A stretch of 64,000 nucleotides of DNA, from NCBI RefSeq assembly GCF_033958435.1, contig NC_134138.1, forward strand, positions 9,870,001 through 9,934,000, in the 5' to 3' direction. Below, in pieces: positions 11,741 through 22,336 of this stretch. The notes beneath the pieces were generated by a model that made no database searches, had not been told where the DNA came from, and was given only the letters and a program-made list of their open reading frames with translations. Both the position numbers and the translations under genes were made by a program. Positions within the stretch are counted from its first letter, which is position 1; each line of letters opens with the position of its first letter. Origin of the DNA: Carettochelys insculpta. Lineage: Eukaryota; Chordata; Testudines; Carettochelyidae.

Positions 11741-12083
11741 GCAGGAGCCAGAAGCCCTGGGCTAAGGGCTGCTGCACACGGCAACCACAGAGCCCTGCAG
11801 GGGCTGGGCAGAGCGTGTCTCAACCCCTCAGTTGATGGCCGCCATGGAGGACCCCGCTATTTTGATGTTGTGGGACGCGGATTGTCTACACGTGCCCTAC
11901 TTCGACGTTCAACGTCGAAGTAGGGCGCTATTCCCATCTCCTGTTGGGGATAGCGACTTCGACGTCTCGCCGCCTTACGTCAATTTCAACTTCGAAATAG
12001 CGCTCGCCACGTGTAGATGTGGCAGGCGCTATTTCGAAGTTGGCGCGGCCACTTCGAAGTAGCCGGCTCGTGTAGACATGGCT
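11332..12083. mobile_element. 752-bp TIR element of the GGCTACGTCTACACG family, copy B
   Basis: The left end AGCTACGTCTACACG pairs with a right end whose reverse complement is AGCCATGTCTACACG. The flanks are CGT (11329-11331) and CAT (12084-12086), a 3-bp duplication differing by one CpG transition. It aligns with copies A and C throughout but carries an expanded CAG tract. The open frame seen in the other two copies is shortened here to 76 codons (11832-12062). Non-autonomous. Confidence 0.85.
11697..11744 (+). repeat. CAG trinucleotide tract inside a transposon copy
   Basis: About fifteen CAG triplets end in CGG CAG GAG. Sister copies at 3.6 kb and 56.3 kb have only three or four interrupted triplets at the same site. 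The polyQ and polyL frames this opens are artefacts of the repeat. Confidence 0.95.
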
Positions 12084-12089
12084 CATGAG

Positions 12090-12379
12090 GAAGAACGCCT
12101 GTGTTGACGGAGATCTGTTGACAGAAAGCTGGTCTGGACATTCCGGGGGCCTTCTGTTGACAAAAAGGACTTCCAGGACAGCGGGCAGCCCTGTCTTCCA
12201 TGCTTCCAGTTAGTCATTTTGCCAACAGAGCAACCAGGCAGTCCAGCCGCTCTCTGTCGATGGAGTGGCTCACTCTTGCGTTCCGCATGGCAGTCTGGCC
12301 ATGATCTGTCCACAGAAGTTTTGCTGGAAGATATCTTCTGACAAAAACTTCTGTTGACAGATTGCTCTAATCTAGACAT
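12090..12379. mobile_element. Probable MITE with 'TCTAGAC' end, partial
   Basis: The right end, reverse-complemented, reads CTATGTCTAGATTAGAGC, like ends of related MITEs. The interior repeats 'CTGTTGACAGA' in both orientations (12113-12125; 12349-12361). The left end is not clear because it abuts copy B of the TIR element. Confidence 0.45.
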
Positions 12380-14022
12380 AGATAAAATAAATATTCACAC
12401 TTTGGTGCCAGTTATTAGGAAAAGGCCTACCTGGTTCTGATTGGAGGAGTCTGGGGAGTTTTTGCTGTCAGAGGCCAAACTGATGGGCAGGGACTGGGAA
12501 GTAACTGCCTGCTGTAGAGTTTTGGATCACTTTAATTCTTTGTGTGCTTAGCATGGGTCTTTTTTGTTATCCTCTTGTGAATTGAAAGCCTCAGCTCCGG
12601 ATGCCTCTTTGTGAGCAGAATCTATCAGACTCCTGTGCCAAACAAAACCAGGCTGTCTTCATTTCCCGTCCTGTCTCAAACATGCCATTTGTTCTTTGTC
12701 AGTGCTCAGCTTGGCACATTACTGAACACCAGGGGGACTCCCTCCTCAAAGAGTGGGTCCTGTGGCTGCTTCTCTTCTTAATTTCATTATCCCTCTCTAA
12801 TGAGTTTTTAATGTCTTAGCTGAATTTATGGTGCTGAGGACTTCACGCGCCTTTAGTTTCTCTGGGAACTTGCCAGGGAGAGCTTGACGGATGGGCTTCC
12901 ACCTTATTCAGGATCTAAAGGGGAGCTAGCCTCCAGTCTTGGAAATGACGGGGGACCTGTGGTTGCCATTAGCAGGATCCTCTGGACTGTGAGTGACAGC
13001 TTTCAGCTGTACTTACTCCTTTGTAGTCCTGCGTTATAGTTTTTGCAGGTTTTTACTACTTGAACCAGTCAGCAGAGAATAGGAACAGCAATTGTGCATG
13101 TAGTTAAGAAACTCTATGTCTGATATTTTTCTTTCCGTCCACTTGTGAGCAGGTGTGTTTCACAAGTGGCTGTGCAAACAGCCTCTGCAGACAATGCAAA
13201 TTCTGAATCTTTACCCTTCTTGAGATTAGACTTTGTTAACTAAGATATGAGCAGCAACACCACAAGATTTATCTCAGCAATGTTCACCGCACACTGTAGG
13301 TCCTGTCCCTCAGGGAGCCACTCTAATATGTCTTATATCCAGGAGCCAGCTGCCTCTGGGAGCTTAGTCCATTTAACCCTTTTCTCCCCAGGATTTTGCA
13401 CTTGCTGGCTGGGTGAAGTGTCTCAGGCAAACACTGACAATTTGTCACAGCTGATCCGACTATCTTCTGCTGCCAGTATTCAGGGTATTGCTCCTCTGAT
13501 ACCATTTCCCCAGAGGATCCTAGAAATGGGATACAGGCCATAGGGGTAGATGGCTTGTACAGGAGCCTGTGAGAGGGGTGCAATACTCAGCTTTGTAATA
13601 TTCAAAAAACCAGGCACTCCAACCGGTACAATTGCTCCACTTCTTCCCTTCTTCCTCCTGAGGCCCTGCCCCCATTCACTGTTCTTTTCCCTCCCTCCAT
13701 GCTCATGGCTTTTCCCCTTTCCCCCACCTCCACCTGGGTTGGGAGGGACTTACCTCCAGAGCCAGGCTGGGAACTGCAGCTGCCCTATGAAGGTCGGAGG
13801 TGGCCCTGGTGCACTTGGAGCTTCCCAGCCTCCCCCACCCACAGTAACAATTCGTTGGGTGGCCAGTCAGTACACGTAATAGGACACTGACTGGTCCTTT
13901 CAGCCAGAGTTTCTGACTGAAAACAAACACCTGGCTACCCTAGGCGGATGCTGTTTGTGAAAGACACATGCTCACGCCAGTTTGAATATGTGCCAGGTTT
14001 GAGATATACCAAAATTTAATGG
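12380..14022. other. Unassigned non-coding stretch
   Basis: A C/T-rich section at 13620-13740 opens overlapping frames of low complexity. No recognisable exon. Confidence 0.35.
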
Positions 14023-14474
14023 TATAGGTTGAACCTCCAGAGTCTGGATTTCAGCAACATCTGTGGTTTGCAATCCCCTGGAGAAGCCAGGCCTTGCATT
14101 CAACAATCCTCCATTCTCCCAGAGCTTCAGAAGCACCACAAATAGCTCATGTGTGGCCCTCAGGCTCAGGAAGGGAAGGGAAGGGAAAGAGCAGGGAAGG
14201 GGGTGGTGCTCTAGGGGAGAGACAGATGACTCTGGAGCTCGGTCTCTGGAGCCCAAGAGTGCAGCTCCGTGGCGGGCTGTTGGGGCCAGGAATGCAGCCC
14301 AGCAGCCACTGAGCTCTGTGCATTCCTGCAGGGCTGTGCTTCTGGCCATAGGGCGCCACAGCACCCTGTCTCTGCTGCTCTTGGAGTGGAGTCCTGCAGT
14401 CGGCAGCAGCAGAGAGACCAACATTGGTTTGGGCCTGGTCCCACAGGTGCTAGACCAGGGAGGTTCAACCTGTA
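14023..14474. mobile_element. Tigger-like element with replaced interior
   Basis: The left end is TATAGGTTGAACCTCCAGAGTC. The right end, reverse-complemented, is TACAGGTTGAACCTCCCTGG. The usual interior ('TTAGCTGGATGACCACTTAT...') is absent. A purine-rich run (GGGAA repeats at 14166-14200) and GC-rich DNA take its place. Open frames of up to about 150 codons on both strands result from this composition. Ends beginning TA fit a TA target duplication. Confidence 0.7.
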
Positions 14475-14517
14475 CTTAAAGTCTGAGTAGTTATTAAAGC
14501 AGGATGAAGTTGAGGGT

Positions 14518-14703
14518 GTTAAGTGGCTAACTGTTAGGGGGTGGAGCAGCCCCCCTGACCACCAAATGCAAGGGGCTAGTCCAGCCATGTGGGGCCTGCC
14601 ATGGGCAGAGGCACACCAGCCCAGCTGGAGCAGCCCACAGATGCCTCCTCCCATTTAATTGGTCAACCCGTTACACCTAACAGTTAATGGGGTTGTACAT
14701 CCC
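14518..14703. mobile_element. MITE with 'GTTAAC...GGGATGT' ends, copy 1
   Basis: Left text 'GTTAAGTGGCTAACTGTTAG' and right text 'TTAATTGGTCAACCCG...CTAACAGTTAATGG...ACATCCC' mirror each other. They match the longer copy at 24787-25265. The interior is GC-rich in both. Confidence 0.5.
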
Positions 14704-14781
14704 AATACACAGCTGCAGGGGCACTACTGAAACGCTCAGTGTTATGATGTGTGTAGTTGACCCACAGTTAGCAAGAGAGAG

Positions 14782-14955
14782 AGCTTGGTGGCTTGCACAT
14801 TGGCTTGCTAAACCAAGGGTTATGAGCTCAGTCCTTGAAGAGGCCATTTAGGGATCTGGGGCAAATAGATGCCAGGGATGGTGCTCATTCCTTCCAAGAG
14901 GGCAGAGGGCTGGACTAGATGACCTCCTACTGTCCTCTCTAGTTCTATGAGATGT
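14782..14955 (+). mobile_element. tRNA-derived SINE, copy 1
   Basis: Starts with a decayed A-box region (GCTTGGTGGCTTGCACA) and a B-box-like GGGTTATGAGCTCAGTCC. The body is 'GAAGAGGCCATTTAGGGATCTGGGGCAAA', and it ends 'GGACTAGATGACCTCCTACTGTCC...TTCTATGAGAT'. The body matches antisense copies at 15738, 17885 and 23117. It is a pol III-type SINE, not a functional tRNA gene. Confidence 0.75.
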
Positions 14956-15737
14956 GTATCTCCATATATTTTTTATTTCCTTGTTTAAGGTCGGGTGGGG
15001 GGGGAAGCCATTCAGGAAAACAGTGGGGATTTTCCCCCATCCCTGGGGAGCCTTCTCTAAAAAGTGTCTATCTGAAAGAGGGAAAGAACAGAGAAGACAC
15101 CTGCAGCTTAGTCCTCTGAGGATGAATGCAAGATAGTTCCCTCCAGCAGTTTCTCCCGTGCATTGCCCAGAGCAGTTTTAAATATCCCACCAAGGAACTT
15201 CAGCTATTTCCCTAGATGACTGATTCTGAGTCTAATAGATCTTGCTTGATGTCCAGCACAATGTTTCCTCTTTCAGTTTAATTGCCATCTGACTAGTTTC
15301 CTGCCTTACCTTCTTGGATACTGTAGAATAACAAAGCATGATCAGACACTAGTCACTGGTGATGAGCAAACTGTTGCTGTCTCAAAAAGAGTCCAAGGCT
15401 CCAACCCATAAGCTAAAGAAAAAAGAGGGTGTTTGGGAGGCAGCAAACAGGTATCCTGGGACAAGTGGAGTGAGGCTTTGTTGTTATAGGTGAGGAAATG
15501 GAGATAGCAATTATACAGAAGAATGCAGACCTTAACAGGAAAGGTGAATTTAGCTCCCTTTGTTGAAAGCAAGATAAAGAAAGAAGTTTCAGCCTTATTG
15601 TTGATGAAGAACAAAGGACGTCAGACTCTGGGCTGAGTGAATGCAGTCTTCACAGTGGGCATCATTCAGAATTAATGTTTCTGGATATGATGCCCTGTAA
15701 AGCCTTCGATGCTGAAATTTTAAATAATAATATATAG
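14956..15737. other. Unassigned non-coding stretch
   Basis: No recognised feature apart from a short poly-G run near 14997. Confidence 0.35.
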
Positions 15738-15932
15738 AGGTACACATCTCATAGAGCTGGAAGGGACCTCAGGAGGTCATCAAGTCCAGTCCCCTGCCCT
15801 CTTGGCAGGACCAAGCACCATCCCTTTAAACAAAATCTATTTTCCCCAGATCCCAAATGGCCCCCTCAAGGATTGTACTCACAATACTAGATTTAGCAGG
15901 CTAATGCTCAGACCACCGAGCTACCCCTAAAG
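15738..15932 (-). mobile_element. tRNA-derived SINE, copy 2 (best preserved)
   Basis: The minus strand reads GGTAGCTCGGTGGTCTGAGC (A-box region, close to TRGCNNAGTGG). It continues 'ATTAGCCTGCTAAA' and a B-box-like region, TTGTGAGTACAATCC, then 'TTGAGGGGGCCATTTGGGATCTGGGG'. The tail is 'GACTTGATGACCTCCTGAGGTCCCTTCCAGCTCTATGAGATG'. The tail resembles CR1 3' ends, which suggests CR1-driven mobilisation; that is an inference. Confidence 0.8.
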
Positions 15933-16289
15933 TCCATCATTCAAGGATAGAACGGACCAAGGTGTTGGAAGACATTCTGTCTCAGGTCAGAATTGGAGGA
16001 AATAGCATCTCAAAGGCCGAGACACCACAAAGCTGGATGTATGAAAACAGAAGTTGCTAAAGGCATGTGAACAAATGTGGTTGTTAAGTAATGTGATGAC
16101 TAGTGCACACAGCCCAGAAAACAGGGATTAGGGGTACGTCCATCATGGTGTTTTTTCACTGAGCACTTTCATGCATTTAATCTTCTCTCTTTTTTCAATG
16201 AATCTGACTCCTGCAGCTTGCATTTCCTTCATGTGCAAAGGGATGTGTAACATGGGTGGGCCACATTGGTGCTGTTTTGATTTGGAAGG
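15933..16289. other. Unassigned non-coding stretch
   Basis: Unique-looking DNA upstream of the CR1. No recognised feature. Confidence 0.35.
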
Positions 16290-17404
16290 TGAAAGCGGGG
16301 AGGAGAAAGAGGCAGGACATAATATACCTAGATTTCCAGAAAGCCTTTGACACGGTCCCACACCAAAGGCTTTTATGTAAATTAGGTGGTCATGGGATAG
16401 GAGGAAAGGTCCTTTCATGGATCGGGAATTGGTTAAAAGACAGAAAACAAAGGGTTGGAATAAATGGTAAATTTTCACAATGGAGGGGGGTAACTAGTGG
16501 TGTTCCCCAGGGCTCAGTCCTGGGACCGATCCTGTTCAACTTGTTCATCAATGATCTAGAAAATGAGGTAAGCAGTGAGGTGGCAAAGTTTGCAGATGAC
16601 ACCAAGTTGTTCAGGACAGTCAAAAGCAAAAGGGATTGTGAAGAACTACAAAAAGATCTCAGCAAACTGAGTGATTGGGCAGCAAAATGGCAAATGAAAT
16701 TTAATGTGGGTAAGTGTAAGGTAATGCATGTTGGAAAAAATAACCCAAATTACACGTACTACATGATGGGGTCAAATTTAGCTACGACAGATCAGGAAAG
16801 GGATCTTGGAGTTATAGTGGATAGTTCTCTGAAGACATCCACGCAGTGTGCAGCGGCAGTTAGTAAGGCAAATAGGATGTTAGGAATTATTAAAAAAGGG
16901 ATCGATAATAAGACAAAAGATATCATACTTCCCCTATATAAAACTATGGTACGCCCACATCTCGAGTACTGCGTGCAGATGTGGTCTCCTCACCTCAAAA
17001 AAGATATGTTGGCATTAGAAAAGGTTCAGAAAAGGGCGACTAAGATGATTAGGGGCTTGGAAAGGGTCCCATATGGGGAGAGGCTAGAGAGACTGGGACT
17101 TTTCAGTTTGGAAAAAAGGCGATTGAGGGGCGATATGATAGAGGTATATAAAATCATGAACGGTGTGGAGAAAGTGAATATAGAAAAATTATTTACCTTT
17201 TCCCATAATACAAGAACTAGGGGACACCAAATGAAATTGATGGGTAGTAGGTTCAAAACTAATAAAAGGAAATTTTTCTTCACACAGCGCACAGTCAACC
17301 TGTGGAACTCCTTGCCCGAGGAGGCTGTGAAGGCCAGGACTCTATTAGGGTTTAAAAAAGAGCTTGATAAATTTTTGCAGGTCAGGTCCATAAATGGCTA
17401 TTAG
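16256..17404 (+). CDS. CR1 ORF2 reverse transcriptase, C-terminal fragment
   Basis: The frame is 382 codons. The ATG lies in flanking DNA, so LINE homology begins near residue 15-20. The RT palm starts at [13 protein letters not shown] (about residues 24-36). [10 protein letters not shown] (82-91) follows, then the catalytic KFADDTKLF (111-119, with FADD in place of YADD) and the thumb/connector [22 protein letters not shown]. The C-terminus ends in the conserved '[10 protein letters not shown]'-type region. The frame is unbroken to a natural stop after RSINGY. In an active CR1 this enzyme performs target-primed reverse transcription. With no endonuclease and only part of the RT it cannot act alone. 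Expression is unlikely; call it a retroelement remnant. Confidence 0.9.
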   Translation: MGHIGAVLIWKVKAGRRKRQDIIYLDFQKAFDTVPHQRLLCKLGGHGIGGKVLSWIGNWLKDRKQRVGINGKFSQWRGVTSGVPQGSVLGPILFNLFINDLENEVSSEVAKFADDTKLFRTVKSKRDCEELQKDLSKLSDWAAKWQMKFNVGKCKVMHVGKNNPNYTYYMMGSNLATTDQERDLGVIVDSSLKTSTQCAAAVSKANRMLGIIKKGIDNKTKDIILPLYKTMVRPHLEYCVQMWSPHLKKDMLALEKVQKRATKMIRGLERVPYGERLERLGLFSLEKRRLRGDMIEVYKIMNGVEKVNIEKLFTFSHNTRTRGHQMKLMGSRFKTNKRKFFFTQRTVNLWNSLPEEAVKARTLLGFKKELDKFLQVRSINGY

Positions 17405-17594
17405 CCAGGGATAAAGTATGGTGCCCTAGCCTTCATAACAAGGGCAGGAGATGGATGGCAGGAGATAAATCACTTGTCTTCTGTTCTCCTTTTCTGGGGC
17501 ACCTGGCATTGGCCACCGTCGGCAGATGGGATGCTGGGCTTGATGGACCTTTGGTCTGACCCAGTATGGCCATTCTTATGTTCTTATGTTCTTA
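16290..17594 (+). mobile_element. CR1 LINE, 5'-truncated, young copy
   Basis: The segment holds the C-terminal part of a CR1 ORF2 and the full 3' UTR, ending in the octamer tail TTCTTATGTTCTTATGTTCTTAG. The 3' UTR includes 'CCAGGGATAAAGTATGGTGCCC' and 'GATGGACCTTTGGTCTGACCC'. The 5' two-thirds (endonuclease and N-terminal RT) is missing. It is almost identical to the inverted copy at 20704-21744, so the subfamily was recently active. Confidence 0.95.
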
Positions 17595-17884
17595 GGAGTC
17601 TCTGCTACTGGTTCAGAAGCTCTGCTCATAGGTTAGGGTTTATTGAAAGTCTACTCCTGGAGTGTAAAATGGCACCTATTAAAGCTGGGCAGTCCCTGTC
17701 CTAAAGAGTGGAATTTGCTGAATTCCTGAGGAGAGGAAACAGAAATAATGACTTTGTCAGATTAGGAGCTATTATAAGCACCACACTGTGTCTTCTTCTT
17801 AAAAAGAAATCAACAACCACACAGCCCTGTGCAAATAATTCTTCCCTGAGGAGAGAGAATCAGTGGACCACATGGCACACATAG
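17595..17884. other. Unassigned non-coding stretch
   Basis: No recognised feature. Confidence 0.3.
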
Positions 17885-18085
17885 TAGTCACATTATCATA
17901 TCATAGAACTGGAAGAGACCTTGAGAGTCATCAAGTCTGGTCACCTGCCCTCACAGCAGGACCTATCACCCTCCCTGACAGGTTTTTGAAAAGATTTCTA
18001 ACCTCTGCAGACCCCTCAGAGACTGAGCTCACAACTCCAGGTTTGCAAGGCCAGTGCTCTAACCACTGAGCTAGTCCCTCCCCCT
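17885..18085 (-). mobile_element. tRNA-derived SINE, copy 3
   Basis: On the plus strand the tail comes first ('CATATCATAGAACTGGAAGAGACCTTGAGAG'). The promoter end is last, reading on the minus strand 'ACTAGCTCAGTGGTTAGAGC' (good A box) and 'CTGGAGTTGTGAGCTCAGTC' (B-box remnant). Confidence 0.8.
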
Positions 18086-19185
18086 GCTTTGGGAAGGTGC
18101 TCAGATCCTATGGTGATGAGGTCAGTAAATATAGAATAGAATTGTACGTCACTCACTGAAAAGAGCCAAGTGTGGCAAGGGCTCTTCTTACCTAGACCAC
18201 AGCCAGGTTCAGTCTCTCAGACCTTACCCTCAGGGGTCAGGGCTTGTAAAGTGTCTCTGTGGTCCAGAGCCCAGACCCTCCTCCTGGGACTCCCTCACTC
18301 CTCTGTTCCTGAGCAGGGGTTGGTGTGCCTCCCTCCCAGGCTTTTGCTCCTCTTGTTTTCTGTTTCTCCTCCTCCTCCACTTTTGCTTGCTTGCTTGCCT
18401 GCCCCCCACCCACTTCCAACTCTGGAGGGTTTTTAAAAGCCTCTTATTAAGCCAGTAATGGAATCAGCTAGCCCCAATTTGGTTGAGCCAGCTCCTATCC
18501 AGCTGCCTGTGATTGCCCTGCTGGTATGCCGCAAGTCCTTCTGCCTGTTTGGGCTGCCTTTCTCTCCCTCTGAAAGGGCCCTCTGCACTGGCCCTGCCAC
18601 ACAAGTTACTTGCTTAGTTCAAAGTTCTCCAGAACAATTTATCTCAAGGGCCCCACACTTGGGAAATGATAACAGGCAATTTGGTGAGCCCTGTGATCTG
18701 ACATATTGGAAGTGGGAAAAAAATGGTACTACTCATCATAGGAGCTTCCTTTTGAGCCTTTGATTCATCTTAGCTAATGAAGCCAATCCCACTGAAGAAG
18801 AAGCACTCTCGTCCACCTTGTGTGTTAGCATCAGAACTGAAAACTAAATACTGACGTCAGAATCTCTCTTACTGGTGCAGGTGCGTGAGGCAGAAAGAAC
18901 AATCAGGTTGCTGGATTGTAGGTGTTTATTGCCTGGGCAAATAGGGCATCATCCGTTGACTTGTAATCTGAGCACATTGGTGGTTCCATTTGTTGAAGAG
19001 GAATAAACCTAATATCATACACCGTCAAGTTAATGTCTTTTTCAGACTGTGGTCACATTACAGTACCAATTCTGTAGCCCTAGTGCCTTCAGGGTACTAG
19101 TCACATGAGTAAACTTCCAGGATTGGGTCTCTTAGAGAGTACAAGTAGAAGTTCATAGCTGGTAAACTCACATGTTTGCTTTAGC
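18086..19185. other. Unassigned non-coding stretch
   Basis: Pyrimidine-rich DNA with a short GCTT run near 18385-18400. Frames of up to about 100 codons have no recognisable domain. Confidence 0.35.
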
Positions 19186-19295
19186 CCAGAAGCATTCAGT
19201 TGTAGGCTCTTCAGGGCAGAGACTGTACAACTATATGTGTTTGTACAGCACCCAGCACGATGGGGCCCTGATCCTGGTTGGGGATGCTGAACGCG
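19186..19295 (+). mobile_element. Ancient SINE tail (MIR/CORE-SINE-like)
   Basis: The text 'GGCTCTTCAGGGCAGAGACTGT', 'GTGTTTGTACAGCACCCAGCAC' and 'ATGGGGCCCTGATCC' is a widespread amniote repeat tail. The same module appears at 58965-59004. Confidence 0.55.
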
Positions 19296-20540
19296 AGCAT
19301 ATAATACATATCAGCAAAGAGCACTTTGCTACCTGGCTCGGCCTCCCATGCTATGTTGGTCTACGTTAAGAACATCATCCCTGCTTCATTTATGCAAACA
19401 AAGGTCAGTGATATAGAACTAAAAGAGAACAGAAAAATAAGGTTTTTCATAGGGTTGGCATATACAGCAGTTATATTTAATAAGCTCCTAGTAAGAGAAC
19501 AGAAGAATAGTTGAAAACAAAACACATTAATAACAAACCAAGAAAAGAGGCATTTCCTGTCTGCTTACCCCTCATAATCACAGTAGCTGAGCGCTTCCGT
19601 TCTGAAACTTACAAATTTGAGGTACAGTAGGTCAAATGTTGGGACTGAAGCATCTAGCATATGTCTTCAGTATTAGTGTGATAAAACATGGGTACTTGGT
19701 GAGCTCTCACTGGTCTGTAGCCAGGCAATATCTGTAAAATGGGTTAATAAATCAGCCCGACGAGTACCATTTGGGACAGATACCATATATGTAGGGGAGG
19801 AAGTGTGGCTGAGTCTCTGGGCTACTAGGTTCCATGCATTAGTCCACATGATATTCCTGGTTGGATCTGATTCATTAGAGACTCACTTCCCCTTTACATT
19901 TCAGGGCCATCTATTCTGATGAGCTCAGTCAGGGTCAGGGGAGCTTAGCATGCCTGTGCCAGAAGCTGTCAAATGATGGTTTCAGTCCTGCAGGGCTCTA
20001 TTTGAAATAGGAATTGACTGTCCCACTGCACTTTATGAAGCATTAAGCACAGTACGTAGTGCCATTGGTGGCGGTTGGGGGGGATGCCGACAAAAAAATG
20101 CAGCATTTGTTATTCACTTAACGTATTCCTCCATCAAGCGGTAAACATCCATGAGAATGGGATAATCATATAAAGAGAGCATTGAAGAGGTTTGGCTCCC
20201 CATTGAACAAACCAGTGTACACACTTTTATGGGCATCTTTTATCTTCATAGAAGTGTAGAGAAATTAGCGTGGGAGTTGGAACGGGTTGGGGACTCCTGA
20301 GATCTAATAATAACTGTCTCTCTGACTCAATTTTTGTCCTTGGGCTGGTTCCCTAATTTCGGTGGGAGCTGTGACTGCTCAACACTTCTGAAATCAGCCT
20401 CTGAAGCTCTTAATCTGCTTCTCCACGTGTAAGCTGGGGGTAACAGTAATGCTTGTCTTCTCCTACTTAATGGGTTCGATTCTCAGCTGAAATAACTCCA
20501 TGGATCCCATGGAATTATTCCAGCAGGAGGTTAGGGCCCT
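19296..20540. other. Unassigned non-coding stretch
   Basis: Possible very old SINE remnants near 19725 ('CTGTAAAATGGG') and 20290-20400, too weak to call. No genes seen. Confidence 0.3.
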
Positions 20541-20703
20541 GTTGTGACACTGTACCCCATATTCTTTTCAGTGGTATTGTTATGATATGATTATGGCATA
20601 GTTGTGATGCATTTTGCACAAGTAGGTGATGTCACATGTTAATGGAAAAGTTATGATTTTCCGAATATCATTATCCTGCTTGTATGCGTGTGTAATTTTT
20701 GTA

Positions 20704-21744
20704 TAAGAACATAAGAACATAAGAACATAAGAATGGCCATACTGGGTCAGACCAAAGGTCCATCAAGCCCAGCATCCCATCTGCCGACGGTGGCCAATGC
20801 CAGGTGCCCCAGAGAAGGAGAACAGAAGACAATGATCAAGTGATTTATCTCCTGCCATCCATCTCCTGCCCTTGTTATGAAGGCTGGGGCACCATACTTT
20901 ATCCCTGGCTAATAGCCATTTATGGACCTAACCTACAAAAATTTATCAAGCTCTTTTTTAAACCCTAATAGAGTCCTGGCCTTCACAGCCTCCTCGGGCA
21001 AGGAGTTCCACAGGTTGACTGTGCGCTGTGTGAAGAAAATTTCCTTTTATTAGTTTTGAACCTACTACCCATCAATTTCATTTGGTGTCCCCTAGTTCTT
21101 GTATTATGGGAAAAGGTAAATAATTTTTCTATATTCACTTTCTCCACACCATTCATGATTTTATATACCTCTATCATATCGCCCCTCAATCGCCTTTTTT
21201 CCAAACTGAAAAGTCCCAGTCTCTCTAGCCTCTCCCCATATGGGACCCTTTCCAAGCCCCTAATCATCTTAGTCGCCCTTTTCTGAACCTTTTCTAATGC
21301 CAATATATCTTTTTTGAGGTGAGGAGACCACATCTGCACGCAGTACTCGAGATGTGGGCGTACCATAGTTTTATATAGGGGAAGTATGATATCTTTTGTC
21401 TTATTATCGATCCCTTTTTTAATAATTCCTAACATCCTATTTGCCTTACTAACTGCCGCTGCACACTGCGTGGATGTCTTCAGAGAACTATCCACTATAA
21501 CTCCAAGATCCCTTTCCTGATCTGTCGTAGCTAAATTTGACCCCATCATGTAGTACGTGTAATTTGGGTTATTTTTTCCAACATGCATTACCTTACACTT
21601 ACCCACATTAAATTTCATTTGCCATTTTGCTGCCCAATCACTCAGTTTGCTGAGATCTTTTTGTAGTTCTTCACAATCCCTTTTGCTTTTGACTGTCCTG
21701 AACAACTTGGTGTCATCTGCAAACTTTGCCACCTCACTGCTTAC
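20704..21744 (-). mobile_element. CR1 LINE, antisense, near-identical partner of the 16.3-kb copy
   Basis: The plus strand opens with the octamer tail in reverse (AAGAACATAAGAACATAAGA) and proceeds through the 3' UTR into RT sequence. The minus-strand RT frame runs from 'GAGGTAAGCAGTGAGGTGGC' at the 5' truncation. Compared with the 16-kb copy the protein matches almost residue for residue from [14 protein letters not shown] onward. One T is missing in a homopolymer near 21040, which shifts the frame near the C-terminus. Confidence 0.95.
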
Positions 21745-21807
21745 CTCTGGTGTTATGAATAATGACTCTGTATCTGTATTGCAAATGTAGTTACGCCTGG
21801 GTGACAC
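20983..21807 (-). pseudogene. CR1 ORF2 RT fragment with C-terminal frameshift
   Basis: The frame is 274 codons. The first ~20 residues come from the flanking sequence and the rest is CR1 RT starting just before the catalytic FADD box. It carries [22 protein letters not shown] and the C-terminal region. It then shifts frame after residue pair K-F, where the sister copy has a five-T run and this one has four, and ends early. The palm N-terminal motifs (GVPQGS) are absent because of 5' truncation. Not functional. Confidence 0.9.
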
Positions 21808-22336
21808 TCACTAGGCAAAATGCTTGCAGTCCAAATAGTTGGCTGTGAAGTCCTTAAGGGAAGCTTATCTCTGACCTGGTGAGCCTTTCTAAGAATGCTC
21901 TGTACAGCCTGTAAGTAAGGGTGACTATGACCCAGCAAGGAGTGAAAGACCATGTGAGCAGGTCACATGACATGGAACTACATCTTGGGGACCACTGTTT
22001 TTTCACAAACTGAGTTTGGGACAAAAGTTTCTTGCCATATACTAAAATGACATCATCTGTGGTTCTTCACTCCCCACACAAGAGGACTCCTGGGCACACC
22101 TGAGGAGCAAACACTGCACTGGGGGAAGTGCTAGATCCAGGCTAACGGGGTTTCTAGCCTGCGTATGGAAACCTGGGAATTAAGCTGTGAAGTAGGCTTG
22201 TACCTTGAGAATGTGCATGCCTGATTATATCGGTCCTATGTCATCAGTCAGAGGGTGAGGTTATTCATTCATATTGTGTCGTTCTAGCATTTTAGGCTTA
22301 GTTCACATTTTATGTACTAGGTAATCTGTTTTGATT

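Larger units (their letters stand above)
20541..22250. repeat. Older interspersed sequence split by a CR1 insertion
   Basis: The left part (20541-20703) runs from 'GTGACACTGTACCCC' to 'GTGTGTAATTTTTGTA'. The right part resumes at about 21745 with 'TCTGGTGTTATGAATAATG' and continues 'AAATGTAGTTACGCCTGGGTGACAC'. The two parts read as a continuous sequence interrupted by the antisense CR1. I believe this is a known turtle repeat family, but that is from memory; the right boundary is a guess. Confidence 0.45.

Noticed and set aside
11436..11823. Poly-Gln, poly-Leu and poly-Ala frames around the CAG tract
   Set aside because: All are readings of one trinucleotide repeat inside a non-autonomous transposon.
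15890..15932. tRNA gene from A/B-box text
   Set aside because: The boxes belong to a SINE promoter; the sequence lacks a tRNA fold and runs into the SINE body.
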